A DNA stretch of 64,000 nucleotides from Thiodiazotropha sp040507225 (GCA_040507225.1 JBEVVG010000002.1:930001-994000); one strand, 5' to 3'. Positions 8,610 through 18,042 are shown, counted from the first letter of the stretch. Notes: generated from the sequence alone by a model not told the origin. Program-made: numbers and translations.

Positions 8610-10025
8610 ATGGGTCAGGAAATCACCACTCATGCATTCAGTCAGGCGGATTTCCAGGCGTTTCAACAACGTCTGGTGGAAGAGACCCAGTTGCTGACCC
8701 AGTGGTTCGACGCCGGTCTGTTCGTCGAAGAGGGCGGGGTTGGAGGCGTGGAACTTGAAGCCTGCCTGCTGGATCGGTCAGCCGATCCCGCCCCATTGAA
8801 CGAGGCGGTGCTGGAACGGCTGGAAGGCGACCTGGTGGTGCCGGAACTGGCCCGTTTCAATGTGGAGATCAACAACACCCCGCAGCGTTTGAGCGGTGAT
8901 GCATTAGAACGGATGCATGCAGAGCTGCAGGGAATCTGGCGGCGTTGCAACCGGGAGGCGGAACGCCTGTCCGCCCGCATGGGCATGTTCGGCATCCTGC
9001 CCACCCTGCAGCAGAGCGCCCTCAGTCTGGACAACATGTCACCCCTGAACCGCTACCGGGCGCTCAACGACCAGGTGTTTCGGCTGCGTCATGGGGAACC
9101 GGTGGAGCTGCACATCACGGGCCGGGAGGTGTTGGACCTGTGTCACAACGATGTGATGTTGGAATCCGCCGCGACCTCGTTCCAGATCCACCTGCAGGTG
9201 GGGTCGGCCGAGGCCTCTAAACTCTACAACCTTTCGAAAATTGTCTCTGCGCCAATGGTTGCGGTGAGTGCCAATTCCCCCTTCCTGTTTGGTCGGGATC
9301 TTTGGGATGAGACACGGATTCCCCTGTTCGAACAGGCGATCTCTGTAGGCGCCTCGGATCTTACCAAGCGGGTCAGTTTCGGGGTGCGTTATCTGTATCA
9401 ATCGATGCTGGAGAATTTCGCTGCGAATCTGCAGCGGTACCCGGTGATGCTGCCCAAACTGATGGATGAACCGGTTGCGCGGTTGGCGCATCTGCGCTTG
9501 CACAATGGCACCATCTGGCGCTGGAACCGGCCGCTGATCGGTTTCGATGACCAGGGTAATCCGCATCTGCGAATCGAACACAGGGTGGTGCCTGCCGGCC
9601 CCACTCTGCAGGATATGGTGGCCAACGCGGCCTTCTATTTCGGCCTGGTGACCGGGTTGGCGGCGCGCTATGAACACCCGGAAACGGAGATGGGGTTTAT
9701 CCGTGCACGCAGCAATTTCTACCAGGCAGCCCGGTTCGGCCTGCAATCCCGGCTCTACTGGTTTGGCTGGGATGCGGTACCGGCGGATCAGCTGATTAGC
9801 GAGGTCTTGTGGCCGATTGCGATGGAGGGTCTGGAACGGCTCGGCATCGAACAGGCATCGGCCCGCCATTGGCTGGGAATCATCCGCGAACGGGCCCGCA
9901 GTGGTCAGAACGGGGCCGCATGGCAGCGCGACTGGGTGGCCCGATACAGCCGCGACATGCGGGGGATGACCCTGGCCTATCTGCAGCGTCAGGAGCAGGA
10001 TCGGCCGGTGCATGAGTGGGACTGA
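8610..10025 (+). CDS. GCS2-family carboxylate-amine ligase (glutamate-cysteine ligase-like)
   Basis: A 471-residue protein of the glutamate-cysteine ligase type 2 superfamily. Motifs include VGGVELEACLLD, ARFNVEINNTPQ, TSFQIHLQVG and AVSANSPFLFGRDLWDETR, with FIRARSNFYQAARFGLQSR near the C-terminus. Such enzymes make ATP-dependent amide or peptide bonds on a carboxylate; the substrate cannot be read from sequence, and it need not make glutathione. The ATG at 8610 overlaps a GAGCTGAGG ribosome site directly after murU. It is followed by an aspartoacylase-type hydrolase, a pairing reported for predicted peptide-ligase gene sets that usually also include an ATP-grasp enzyme, absent here. Confidence 0.8.
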   Translation: MGQEITTHAFSQADFQAFQQRLVEETQLLTQWFDAGLFVEEGGVGGVELEACLLDRSADPAPLNEAVLERLEGDLVVPELARFNVEINNTPQRLSGDALERMHAELQGIWRRCNREAERLSARMGMFGILPTLQQSALSLDNMSPLNRYRALNDQVFRLRHGEPVELHITGREVLDLCHNDVMLESAATSFQIHLQVGSAEASKLYNLSKIVSAPMVAVSANSPFLFGRDLWDETRIPLFEQAISVGASDLTKRVSFGVRYLYQSMLENFAANLQRYPVMLPKLMDEPVARLAHLRLHNGTIWRWNRPLIGFDDQGNPHLRIEHRVVPAGPTLQDMVANAAFYFGLVTGLAARYEHPETEMGFIRARSNFYQAARFGLQSRLYWFGWDAVPADQLISEVLWPIAMEGLERLGIEQASARHWLGIIRERARSGQNGAAWQRDWVARYSRDMRGMTLAYLQRQEQDRPVHEWD

Positions 10026-10107
10026 TTGAGTGTCATGGGTGGTGCTTGGGTGTCCGCATACGGGACACTGATGAGCGGCGTATTTTCGCTTGAACGGGTG
10101 GCGAAGC

Positions 10108-11130
10108 ATGTTGCAGGAATTTGATGAAATGCCCCAGGGTCTCCTTACGCGGGAGGCTGATCAACTGGCTGAGGTTCTGTCAGGCCCGGCGCTGATTCAT
10201 CTGCCGGGGCGCAACCCCGATCCGGTGTTTTTTTCGGTATTGATGCATGGTAACGAGACGGTGGGCTGGGAGGCCGTGCGTGCGCTGCTGTCACGCTACG
10301 CGGGCGGGCGTGATCTGCCCCGTTCGGTGAGCCTGTTCATTGGCAATGTTCAGGCGGCCGCGCAACATAAACGCCTGCTACCGGGGCAGCACGACTACAA
10401 CCGGGTGTGGCCCGGGGGTGAGCTGAGCGATACCGAAGAGGGACATGTGATGTCCCGGGTGGTGGATATCATGCGTCGACGCAGACCCTTTCTCAGTGTG
10501 GATGTGCATAACAATACCGGGCTCAACCCGCACTATGCCTGTATCAATCGACTGAGCCTGCCGTTTCTCCATCTGGCGATGCTGTTTTCCCGAACCGTGG
10601 TGTATTTTTTACGCCCCAGCGGGGTTCAATCCATGGCTTTTGCAGAACTCTGTCCCGCGGTGACCCTGGAGTGTGGCAAGGTTGGCAGCCGCTACGGTGT
10701 GGAACATGCGCAGGAGTACCTGGAAGCATGTCTGCATCTTTCAGAGCATCCGCGACATGCCCTCTCGGACCAGGACGTCGACCTGTTCCATACTGTCGCC
10801 CAGGTGAAGGTCAGCCCGGATGCCAGCTTTGGGTTTCAGCCCGACGAACGGGACCTGGTATTCGATGCCGATCTGGATCACATGAATTTTCGCGAAGTCC
10901 CGGCCGGAACCCCCCTGGGCTTGACCCATGGTGACGGATCCCGGGTGCTGGATGTGCGGGATGAACAGGGGCAGCGGGTGCTGGATGACTATTTTGTGAT
11001 CGAGGAAGGCCTGCTGTGTTTTCGCAAGCGGGTGATGCCGTCCATGCTGACCAAGGACCTGGAGGTGATACGCCAGGATTGTCTCTGTTACCTGATGGAA
11101 CGACTGAACCCGTCCACGGCCCTGGGTTAG
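10108..11130 (+). CDS. Succinylglutamate desuccinylase/aspartoacylase-family M14 hydrolase
   Basis: A 340-residue zinc hydrolase of the AstE/aspartoacylase branch of the M14 fold. Zinc-binding and catalytic signatures are SVLMHGNETVGWEA (His and Glu ligands), SVDVHNNTGLNPHYAC (His ligand) and a VTLECGKVGSRYG catalytic-Glu block. The family cleaves N-acyl-amino acids or short peptides. Placement 82 bases after the GCS2 ligase suggests it acts on the same bond or product. ATG at 10108 is preferred; a TTG at 10090 is possible because the ribosome site is weak. The gene ends 25 bases from a convergent gene. Confidence 0.8.
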   Translation: MLQEFDEMPQGLLTREADQLAEVLSGPALIHLPGRNPDPVFFSVLMHGNETVGWEAVRALLSRYAGGRDLPRSVSLFIGNVQAAAQHKRLLPGQHDYNRVWPGGELSDTEEGHVMSRVVDIMRRRRPFLSVDVHNNTGLNPHYACINRLSLPFLHLAMLFSRTVVYFLRPSGVQSMAFAELCPAVTLECGKVGSRYGVEHAQEYLEACLHLSEHPRHALSDQDVDLFHTVAQVKVSPDASFGFQPDERDLVFDADLDHMNFREVPAGTPLGLTHGDGSRVLDVRDEQGQRVLDDYFVIEEGLLCFRKRVMPSMLTKDLEVIRQDCLCYLMERLNPSTALG

Positions 11131-11155
11131 GCCCCGGCCTGAATCCACACGCCAT

Positions 11156-11926
11156 TCACACCGACAGGGTGACTTTCAGGCGGTACCACAGATTGCCGAG
11201 GATTTCGTGCAGCGCCAGCGCGCTGTTCATCGCGGCGGTCGGGGTGGGAATGATCCGCTCGTGGAACGCGCGTCGGGTTGCGTTGCGATACTCGAAATTG
11301 ATCGGTGCGGGTATTGGCAGGGCGCCCTGCTGTTCGAAGGCGTAAAGCGCTCTGGGCATATGCGCCGCGTCGGTGATGAGGATCACCTGATCCAGGTGAT
11401 GCTGTTGCATCAGGTCGATGATGTTGCCGGCGTTTTCCCAGGTGTTGCTGCTGGAGTCGTCGATTGTCAGCACCTGGACGCCCAGTTCCCCAGTGAGGAT
11501 TTCCCGGGCGATCTGGGCCTCGGGTTTGCCTTCCCGGTCCGGCCTGCCGCCACTGGCAATCACCGGCAGACCGGTCTGCTGTGCCAGCCTGGCGGCGTAA
11601 CGCAGGCGGCTCAGCATACGCAGACTGGCGGTGTCTCCGTGGTATTCCGGGGCGTTCCGGTAGCGCCCGGCTCCGAGTACGACTATGGCCTGTGCCGGGA
11701 TCTCCTGCCCCTGAGTCTGTTCAAAAGGGGCTGTGGTCTGCAACTGGTTGAGCAGCCACTCGGCGGTGACCGGCATGCTCAGGCCGAGCTGCACCAGCAG
11801 GGAAAAGATGACCAGTTCGCGACCGAACCGGATGCGCCAGAGCAGCAGGCCCAGCAGGCCGACCAGCAACGGCCCGGCGGGTGGCAGGATAAGGGTGCTG
11901 ATCAACTGGGTGTCGAGTCCGGCCAT
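11156..11926 (-). CDS. YdcF/ElyC-family DUF218 membrane protein
   Basis: A 256-residue protein with two N-terminal membrane spans (TLILPPAGPLLVGLLGLLLW; ELVIFSLLVQLGLSM) and a periplasmic DUF218 domain: IVVLGAGRYRNAPEY, GLPVIASGGRPDREGKPEA, then DSSSNTWENAGN and VILITDAAHMPRALYAFE. ElyC in E. coli affects lipid-carrier metabolism and envelope integrity; the exact reaction is unsettled. It lies next to lipA but with a 21-base gap and is the last gene of this minus-strand block. Confidence 0.8.
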   Translation of the reverse strand: MAGLDTQLISTLILPPAGPLLVGLLGLLLWRIRFGRELVIFSLLVQLGLSMPVTAEWLLNQLQTTAPFEQTQGQEIPAQAIVVLGAGRYRNAPEYHGDTASLRMLSRLRYAARLAQQTGLPVIASGGRPDREGKPEAQIAREILTGELGVQVLTIDDSSSNTWENAGNIIDLMQQHHLDQVILITDAAHMPRALYAFEQQGALPIPAPINFEYRNATRRAFHERIIPTPTAAMNSALALHEILGNLWYRLKVTLSV

Positions 11927-11947
11927 GGCTGTTCGCCGCTCAGGGTA

Positions 11948-12931
11948 TCAGGCGTCAGCCGAATCCAGCAGTGGATTGGCCTGCAGGTCAGCATGATAGG
12001 AAGAGCGTACCATGGGGCCGCTGGCGACATTGCTGAACCCCATCTCCCGGGCCCGTTGTCCCAGTTCATCGAACTCCTTAGGGGTGACGAAGCGATCCAC
12101 CGGCAGGTGATCGTGGCTGGGTTGCAGATACTGGCCCAGGGTCAGCATGTCGCAACCGTGACTCCGCAAATCCCGCATCACCTCGATGACCTCGTCGGTT
12201 TTTTCCCCAAGGCCGAGCATCAGGCCCGATTTGCCGGGTACCTGCGGCTGTTTCTGCTTGAAGCGTTCCAGCAGCTGCAGCGATCCTAGATAGTCGGCGC
12301 CGGGGCGGGCCTGTCGGTAGAGCCGGGGAACGGTTTCCAGGTTGTGGTTGAATACGTCCGGCGGTTGGCCGATGAGAGGCTCGAGGGCCCGCTCGACCCG
12401 GCCGCGGAAATCGGGTACCAGGATCTCGATCTTGGTCTTAGGCATCCGCGTACGAATGGCCGCGATGCACTCGGCAAAATGGGCGCCGCCGCCGTCCCGC
12501 AGGTCGTCCCGATCCACCGAGGTGATCACCACATATTTCAGGCTCATGGCCTGGATGGCATCGGCCAGCTGTTGGGGTTCACCGGGATCGAGGGGTTGGG
12601 GCTGCCCATGCGCCACGTCACAGAAGGGACAGCGTCGGGTGCAGATGTCCCCCATGATGAGAAAGGTCGCGGTTCCATGGTGAAAGCACTCCCCGAGGTT
12701 CGGACAGGCGGCCTCTTCACAGACCGAGCTCAGGCCCTGTTCCCGCAGGATGCGGCGAATCCGGCTCACTTCCCGGCCGATCGGTGCCTTGGCGCGGATC
12801 CAGGCCGGTTTGCGCATCGGCGCCCGGGAGCTGTCCACCTTAACCGGGATTCGGGAAAGCTTGCTCTTTCCCCGTTGGTGGCTGTCCGGGCTTGTGCGGG
12901 AGGGTGGCAGCAGGTCTTTGGGATCACTCAT
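11948..12931 (-). CDS. lipA: Lipoyl synthase LipA
   Basis: A radical-SAM enzyme that inserts two sulfurs into protein-bound octanoyl chains. It has both required clusters, the auxiliary CEEAACPNLGEC set and the SAM-binding CTRRCPFCD set. The C-terminal region ends in FSNVASGPMVRSSYHAD, where the conserved RSSYHA Ser serves the auxiliary cluster. The ATG at 12931 (MSDPKDLL) overlaps the end of lipB; an ATG at 12946 five codons earlier is also possible. The lipB-lipA order with dacA and ybeD upstream is the classic enterobacterial-type cluster. Confidence 0.96.
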   Translation of the reverse strand: MSDPKDLLPPSRTSPDSHQRGKSKLSRIPVKVDSSRAPMRKPAWIRAKAPIGREVSRIRRILREQGLSSVCEEAACPNLGECFHHGTATFLIMGDICTRRCPFCDVAHGQPQPLDPGEPQQLADAIQAMSLKYVVITSVDRDDLRDGGGAHFAECIAAIRTRMPKTKIEILVPDFRGRVERALEPLIGQPPDVFNHNLETVPRLYRQARPGADYLGSLQLLERFKQKQPQVPGKSGLMLGLGEKTDEVIEVMRDLRSHGCDMLTLGQYLQPSHDHLPVDRFVTPKEFDELGQRAREMGFSNVASGPMVRSSYHADLQANPLLDSADA

Positions 12932-13580
12932 GGGTCGGTTCCACATCTTCGAAGCAGAGAGTGTAGCCTAAACGACGGGCCAGGTGACGGCTCAATTCCC
13001 GGCCGACACTGGGTATATCCGTCTCCAGACCCTGCTCGATCAACTGGGTCACTCCCAGGCCGGGGTAACCGCAGGGATTGATGCGTGAGAAGGGTTCCAG
13101 ATCCATATTCACGTTCAGGCTCAGACCATGATAACTGCAGCCGTGGCGTACCCGCAGGCCCAGGGCGGCCAGCTTACGCTCCCCGATATAGACGCCCGGG
13201 GCGTCCCTGCGGGCCTGTGCGCGGATCTCATGGTCACGCAGCATATTGATGACCGCTTGTTCCAGGTGGCTGACCAGGGCGCGGACGCCGAGCCCGGCCC
13301 GGCGCAGATCCAGCAGCAGATAGGCCACCAGTTGTCCGGGGCCGTGATAGGTCACCTGGCCGCCGCGGTCCGTGTTGATGATGGGGATTTCGCCCGGATT
13401 GAGCAGGTGTTCGGTTTTGCCCGCCTGACCCAGGGTGTACACCGGGGGGTGTTCCAGCAGCCAGAGTCGATCCGCGCTGCGTTCGTTGCGTTGTTCGGTA
13501 TAGTCCCGCATCGCCCGCCAGGTATCCACATAGGCCTGGCGGCCGAGATTGGATACAACCAGCTGCCTGGGATCGTTCAC
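12924..13580 (-). CDS. lipB: Octanoyl-[ACP]:protein octanoyltransferase LipB
   Basis: A 218-residue enzyme that transfers octanoate from acyl carrier protein to lipoyl domains, the step before LipA. Conserved blocks are RGGQVTYHGPGQLVAYLLLD and ERKLAALGLRVRHGCSYHGL, with the catalytic Lys in the latter and the catalytic Cys in INPCGYPGLGVTQL. The start is GTG at 13580, because it forms a GTGA overlap with the ybeD stop; longer versions of the frame have no family similarity. Confidence 0.96.
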   Translation of the reverse strand: MNDPRQLVVSNLGRQAYVDTWRAMRDYTEQRNERSADRLWLLEHPPVYTLGQAGKTEHLLNPGEIPIINTDRGGQVTYHGPGQLVAYLLLDLRRAGLGVRALVSHLEQAVINMLRDHEIRAQARRDAPGVYIGERKLAALGLRVRHGCSYHGLSLNVNMDLEPFSRINPCGYPGLGVTQLIEQGLETDIPSVGRELSRHLARRLGYTLCFEDVEPTHE

Positions 13581-13843
13581 AACGCCATGATAACTTTTTC
13601 GTGGGCCGTGAGGTCCCGGTAGATGGCGTCGAGCTGGGCCTTGCTTTGGGCGCGCAGAGTGATGGTGATGGATACCCATTTGCCACCGCTGCTGCTGCGG
13701 CTGTTGATGGCGGTCTCCATCAGGTCTGGCGCGTGCCGGCTGACCATTTCGACGACGATCGCCTCGAACCCGGGTTCAGCCCGTCCCATCACCTTGATGG
13801 GGAAGTCGCAGGGAAATTCCAGGAGCGTCTCTTCATCGGACAT
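13577..13843 (-). CDS. ybeD: YbeD/DUF493 family protein
   Basis: An 88-residue small cytoplasmic protein with the DUF493 pattern: LLEFPCDFPIKVMGRAEPGF, then the C-terminal TITLRAQSKAQLDAIYRDL and ending VIMAL. The ferredoxin-like ACT-type fold suggests a regulatory role, but its function is not established. It lies between dacA and lipB, as in E. coli, with four-base coupling to lipB. Confidence 0.93.
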   Translation of the reverse strand: MSDEETLLEFPCDFPIKVMGRAEPGFEAIVVEMVSRHAPDLMETAINSRSSSGGKWVSITITLRAQSKAQLDAIYRDLTAHEKVIMAL

Positions 13844-13846
13844 GAC

Positions 13847-14995
13847 TCACTCCAGCCAAAGCAGGGCGCTGTCTTTGATCTGTTGCCACAGGTTGCCCTC
13901 GCCGATCTCCTTCAAGGCGACCAGGCTTGCCGTGGTAACCGGTTCGCCATCCAGGGTGACCCGCACCTCGCCGAGGGACTGTCCGGCATCCACCGGGGCC
14001 ATGATCCTGGGTTCGATCTCCATGCTGGCGTCCAGATTCTTGTACTGATGACGCGGGATGGTCACGTTCAGGTCGCGGGTGAGACCAAGCGGCAGTTTTT
14101 CCTGGCTGCCTTTCCACACCCGCACCCGGTTGAGCACCTCACCCGCAGCGTACAGGCGATGGGTTTCATAGAAACGAAAGCCGTAGTTCAACAGGCTTTG
14201 GCTGGCCTTGGCCCTGGCCTCCTCGCTCTTGGTTCCCATCACCACCGAGACCAGGCGCATGTTCTCCCGCAGGGCGGATGCCACCAGGCAGTAGCCGGCC
14301 CCCTCGGTGTGACCGGTTTTCATGCCATCCACGGTTTTGTCCCGCCACAACAGCTTGTTGCGGTTATGCTGTTCGATATCGTTGAAGACGAAGGAACGCT
14401 CGCTGTACCACGCATAGTACTCGGGGAACTCGCGGATCGTCGCCATCGCTGCCTTGGCGATATCCGCGGCGGTGGTGTAGTGATCCTCATGGGGCAATCC
14501 GGTGGAATTGACGAAATGGGAGTTGTTCATGCCGAGGCGTTTCGCATGATTGTTCATCAGTTGCGCGAAGGTACCCTCGCTGCCGGCGATATGTTCCGCC
14601 AGGGCCACGCAGGCGTCGTTGCCGGACTGGATGATCATGCCCTTGATCAGATCCTTGATCTTCACCCGCTTGCCAACCTCGACGAACATCCTCGAACCAG
14701 GTGTGCGCCAGGCCTTCTCGCTGATCAGTACGCTGTCCTCGAGACTGATGTTGCCCTGTTTCAATTCGCGGAACACCGTGTAGGCGGTGAGAATCTTGGT
14801 CAGGCTGGCCGGCTCCAGGCGTTTGTCCGCATCCCGTTCAGCGAGCACCCGGCCGCTGTGAAAATCGATCAGCTGATAGCTGGAGGCGGCTACCTCCGGC
14901 GGTGAGGGCAGCGGGGTCATGGCGTTGAGCGTGGTGGCGACCAGGCTGATCAGCCAGAAAAATGCGGTGCGGGCAGTGTATTTGGAGAATGACAT
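13847..14995 (-). CDS. dacA: D-alanyl-D-alanine carboxypeptidase (PBP5/6 type)
   Basis: A 382-residue penicillin-binding protein that trims the terminal D-Ala of peptidoglycan pentapeptides. After a signal peptide (FFWLISLVATTLNAM) come the serine-enzyme motifs SLTK (SxxK), SGN and KTG (DGMKTGHTEGAGY), then the beta-rich C-terminal PBP5 domain and a short tail, DSALLWLE, likely the membrane-association helix. It begins the lipoate cluster, with only three bases before ybeD. Confidence 0.95.
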   Translation of the reverse strand: MSFSKYTARTAFFWLISLVATTLNAMTPLPSPPEVAASSYQLIDFHSGRVLAERDADKRLEPASLTKILTAYTVFRELKQGNISLEDSVLISEKAWRTPGSRMFVEVGKRVKIKDLIKGMIIQSGNDACVALAEHIAGSEGTFAQLMNNHAKRLGMNNSHFVNSTGLPHEDHYTTAADIAKAAMATIREFPEYYAWYSERSFVFNDIEQHNRNKLLWRDKTVDGMKTGHTEGAGYCLVASALRENMRLVSVVMGTKSEEARAKASQSLLNYGFRFYETHRLYAAGEVLNRVRVWKGSQEKLPLGLTRDLNVTIPRHQYKNLDASMEIEPRIMAPVDAGQSLGEVRVTLDGEPVTTASLVALKEIGEGNLWQQIKDSALLWLE

Positions 14996-15061
14996 GAGAT
15001 CGTGTGTTCGTAGTTGGTATCGTGTAACAGGTCCTAGTCTACCTGAATTGACGGGTGCCGA

Positions 15062-15889
15062 TCAGCGGATCACCACATGCGGATCGTGGATGCCCAGCTG
15101 ACCGAGCTGCAGGCTGATGTGGTCGGCCAGCTCGACACTGGCGATGGGCCCCACCTGTACCCGGTAGACCGGTTTGCCGGGATTGTCGTTGCCTTGTATG
15201 AGTACCTGGGTCTTCAATTGTTCCTCCAGACGCTTTTTCAGACGCTCTGCGTTGTCCGGACTGCCGAAGGCCCCCACCTGGAGGAACAGTTCCGGCAGCG
15301 CCCGCGGGTCCTTTTGGGCCATACGGGGCTGGGGCGGAAGCGGCTTGCCCGGTTGTACCGCGGTGACCTCGACCAGGCCGGTGCCTTCCCCGGTGATGCC
15401 CAGTTTCCAGGCGGCGGTATAGGAGAGATCGATCAGCCGGTTGTCGTGAAACGGGCCGCGATCGTTGACCCGCACGACCACGCTGCGCTGGTTCTTCAGG
15501 TTGGTGACCCGCACGTAACTGGGCAGAGGAAGGGTCTTGTGCGCCGCGGTCATCGCATACATGTCATAGGGCTCGCCGCTGCTGGTGCGCCGCCCGTGGA
15601 ATTTGCTGCCGTACCAGGAGGCAATGCCACGCGCGGAATAGGCGCGATTGTGCGCCAGGGTATGGTAGCGCTTGCCGAACACCACGTAGCTGGCGGGATT
15701 GCCGTACCTGCTCTTGGGTTCCTGTTTCGGTACCGCGTCCGGGATCGCATTGAGATCGGCGGGTGGCGGATGCTGCGGGCTTAGGCCATCGGCCTGGGAT
15801 GAACGGCCCGAAGGCGTGGAACTGCAACCCGCCAGCAGCGCCAGGGTCAGACTGGTGACGACCGCGAGTCCTGATGCGCGTCGATTCAT
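15062..15889 (-). CDS. rlpA: Septal ring lytic transglycosylase RlpA
   Basis: A 275-residue lipoprotein (signal ending LTLALLAGC). The double-psi beta-barrel domain has ARGIASWYGSKFHGRRTSSG, MYAMTAAHKTLPLPS and VVRVNDRGPFHDNRLIDLS, including the conserved Glu/Asp/His of RlpA. A C-terminal SPOR domain (LFLQVGAFGSPDNAERLKKR) binds denuded glycan at the septum. It is encoded between mltB and dacA, the usual mrdAB-mltB-rlpA-dacA order. Confidence 0.95.
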   Translation of the reverse strand: MNRRASGLAVVTSLTLALLAGCSSTPSGRSSQADGLSPQHPPPADLNAIPDAVPKQEPKSRYGNPASYVVFGKRYHTLAHNRAYSARGIASWYGSKFHGRRTSSGEPYDMYAMTAAHKTLPLPSYVRVTNLKNQRSVVVRVNDRGPFHDNRLIDLSYTAAWKLGITGEGTGLVEVTAVQPGKPLPPQPRMAQKDPRALPELFLQVGAFGSPDNAERLKKRLEEQLKTQVLIQGNDNPGKPVYRVQVGPIASVELADHISLQLGQLGIHDPHVVIR

Positions 15890-15901
15890 GGTGCGGGGTC
15901 G

Positions 15902-16900
15902 TTACTCAGCGACCGGGGCCGCCTGCTTGGCCTCCCGGATCGCCTGGCTAAGCTGATAGGCGGCCATGGCGTAGAGCTTGCTGGTGTTATAGCGGGTGAT
16001 AACGTAGAAATTGGTCAGACAAACCCAGTACTCATCCGCGTCTCCGGCATCCAGTTTGATCAGGCTGACCGGAGTGTCGGGATCCAGGGCGACATCCTGG
16101 AGCGGCTTGACCCCCTGTGCGGTCAGATCCGACCAGCTGAACTTGGGTTTGACCCCCGCGGCGAGGAACGCCTCGAGGTGTTTGCCCCCGCTCACCTTCA
16201 GGGTCACCGGTTGGCCGGTTTGCCAGCCATGAACCTTGAAGTAGTTGGCAACGCTGGCGATGATGTCGGGGTTGCTGTGCCACAGGTCGCGCTTGTTGTC
16301 TCCGTCGTGATCCACCGCATAGGCGCGATAGCTGCTGGAGATGAACTGGGGTTTACCCATGGCCCCGGCATAGGAACCGGTGGCGGTGCGGGGATCGACC
16401 TGTTCCTCACGGGTCAGGAGCAGGAACTCCTCGAGTTCGCTGCGAAAGAATTTGGCCCGTCTGGGATAGCCAAAGGCCAGGGTGGTGAGCGCATCGATAA
16501 CCCGGTGGCGACCGGTAAAACGGCCATACCGGGTCTCCACACCGATGATCGCAACGATGATCTCCGGGGCCACCCCGGTTTCCTGGCTGATCTGCTCCAG
16601 CAATGCCTGGTTGTCCTGCCAGAAGGCCACGCCGTCGTCGATACGGTCCTGCTTGATGAAGATCGGCCGGTATTCGTGCCAGGCCTTGGACTCCGCGGGT
16701 CGGGTGATCGCGGCGATGATGTCGTCCCGGTAGGTGGTTTCGTTGAGCAGTTGATCCACCGCCGCGGCATCGAAGCCGTGCTTCTGCGCCATCTCCTCGG
16801 CGAACTGCCGGTATTCCGCCTTCATCTGGGGGGTGTGGGCGCAAGCCAGGGTTGCCAGGCTCAGGCCGCAGAAGAGTAGAAAACGAGTACTGATTCTCAT
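15902..16900 (-). CDS. mltB: Lytic murein transglycosylase B
   Basis: A 332-residue exported protein with a signal peptide (FLLFCGLSLATLACAH; the Cys after LA may be lipidated). The family-103 catalytic region has VAIIGVETRYGRFTGRHRVI, with Glu of VETRYG as the catalytic acid, and GSYAGAMGKPQFISSSYRAY. It cleaves glycan strands to 1,6-anhydro-MurNAc. Encoded directly after rodA. Confidence 0.95.
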   Translation of the reverse strand: MRISTRFLLFCGLSLATLACAHTPQMKAEYRQFAEEMAQKHGFDAAAVDQLLNETTYRDDIIAAITRPAESKAWHEYRPIFIKQDRIDDGVAFWQDNQALLEQISQETGVAPEIIVAIIGVETRYGRFTGRHRVIDALTTLAFGYPRRAKFFRSELEEFLLLTREEQVDPRTATGSYAGAMGKPQFISSSYRAYAVDHDGDNKRDLWHSNPDIIASVANYFKVHGWQTGQPVTLKVSGGKHLEAFLAAGVKPKFSWSDLTAQGVKPLQDVALDPDTPVSLIKLDAGDADEYWVCLTNFYVITRYNTSKLYAMAAYQLSQAIREAKQAAPVAE

Positions 16901-16905
16901 AGGGT

Positions 16906-18042
16906 TCAGGTCGGCAATAGTTTCTTGTGGGTGTGAATGGACATCAGCATACCGAAGCCCGCCAGGATGGTCACCAGTGACGTGCCGCCGTAGCTGATCA
17001 GGGGCAAGGGTACACCGACCACGGGAAGTAAACCGGTAACCATGCCCGCATTGACGAAAAGATAGACAAAAAATATCAGCGAAAGTGACCCGGCCAGGAT
17101 ACGTCCATAGGTGTCCTGCGCCTGGGTGGCGATATACAGGCCGCGCAGGATGATGAACAGGTAGAGAGATAACAGGGCAATGATGCCCACCAATCCGAAC
17201 TCCTCGGAAATGACCGCGAAAATGAAGTCGGTGTGCCGCTCCGGCAGGAATTCCAGATGCGACTGGGTGCCGTTGAGCCAGCCCTTGCCGCTGATCCCGC
17301 CCGAGCCGATGGCGATCTTCGACTGAATGATGTGATAACCGGTGCCGAGTGGGTCGCTCTCCGGGTTGAGGAAGGTCAGAACCCGCTGGCGCTGGTAGTC
17401 GTGCATCAGGTACCAGGCCAGCGGACCCATCGCCGCCAGGGCTGCCCCGACTGCAAAAATCAGGCGCCAGCTGATCCCCGCGAGGAACAGGGCGAAGGCT
17501 CCGCCGGTGCCCACCAGCAGGGCGGTGCCCAGGTCCGGTTGTTTGGCGATCAGGAGCACCGGGATCACGGTAAACAGGCCGGCGATGATCAGTCGGGAGG
17601 CGCTGGGGGGCAGGCGGTGTTCCGCCAGATACCAGGCAATCACCATCGGCAGGGTGAGCTTGAACATCTCTGATGGCTGAAAACGCACGAAACCCAGGTC
17701 CAGCCAGCGCTGCGCGCCCTTGCCGAGTTCACCAAACAGGATCACCAGCAACAGCAGGATGATGCCCAGGCCGTAGAGCCAGGGTGACCAACGGCGGAAA
17801 TTGTCGGGGTGGATCTGCGCCAGGGTGATCATGGCCGCGCAGCCGAACCCCAGGCGCACCAGCTGTTTTTGCAGGAGTACGAGCTCCTGGTCGCCGGCGC
17901 TATAGAGAATTGCCAGGCCGATTCCGATCAGAATCATCAACGCTGAGAGCAGGGTGAGGTCGATATGCAACCATGCCAGCAGCCCTTCGGCCTGGGCTGG
18001 CTTGGATTCGTGGAACTGCAGATTCGGCCTGGAACGCATCAT
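16906..18042 (-). CDS. rodA: Rod-shape peptidoglycan polymerase RodA
   Basis: A 378-residue SEDS-family glycosyltransferase with about ten membrane spans. Signatures include FVRFQPSEMFKLTLPMVIAW, KQPDLGTALLVG (catalytic-Asp region), the ERHTDFIFAVISEEFGLVG loop and VVGVPLPLISYGGTSLVT. It polymerises lipid II together with PBP2. The tandem ATG start overlaps the mrdA stop (ATGA), a coupled pair. Confidence 0.97.
   Translation of the reverse strand: MMRSRPNLQFHESKPAQAEGLLAWLHIDLTLLSALMILIGIGLAILYSAGDQELVLLQKQLVRLGFGCAAMITLAQIHPDNFRRWSPWLYGLGIILLLLVILFGELGKGAQRWLDLGFVRFQPSEMFKLTLPMVIAWYLAEHRLPPSASRLIIAGLFTVIPVLLIAKQPDLGTALLVGTGGAFALFLAGISWRLIFAVGAALAAMGPLAWYLMHDYQRQRVLTFLNPESDPLGTGYHIIQSKIAIGSGGISGKGWLNGTQSHLEFLPERHTDFIFAVISEEFGLVGIIALLSLYLFIILRGLYIATQAQDTYGRILAGSLSLIFFVYLFVNAGMVTGLLPVVGVPLPLISYGGTSLVTILAGFGMLMSIHTHKKLLPT

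Noticed and set aside
13601..14905. A 434-codon plus-strand frame opposite dacA and ybeD
   Set aside because: It is a shadow of well-supported minus-strand genes, with low-complexity His/Gly/Gln-rich translation.
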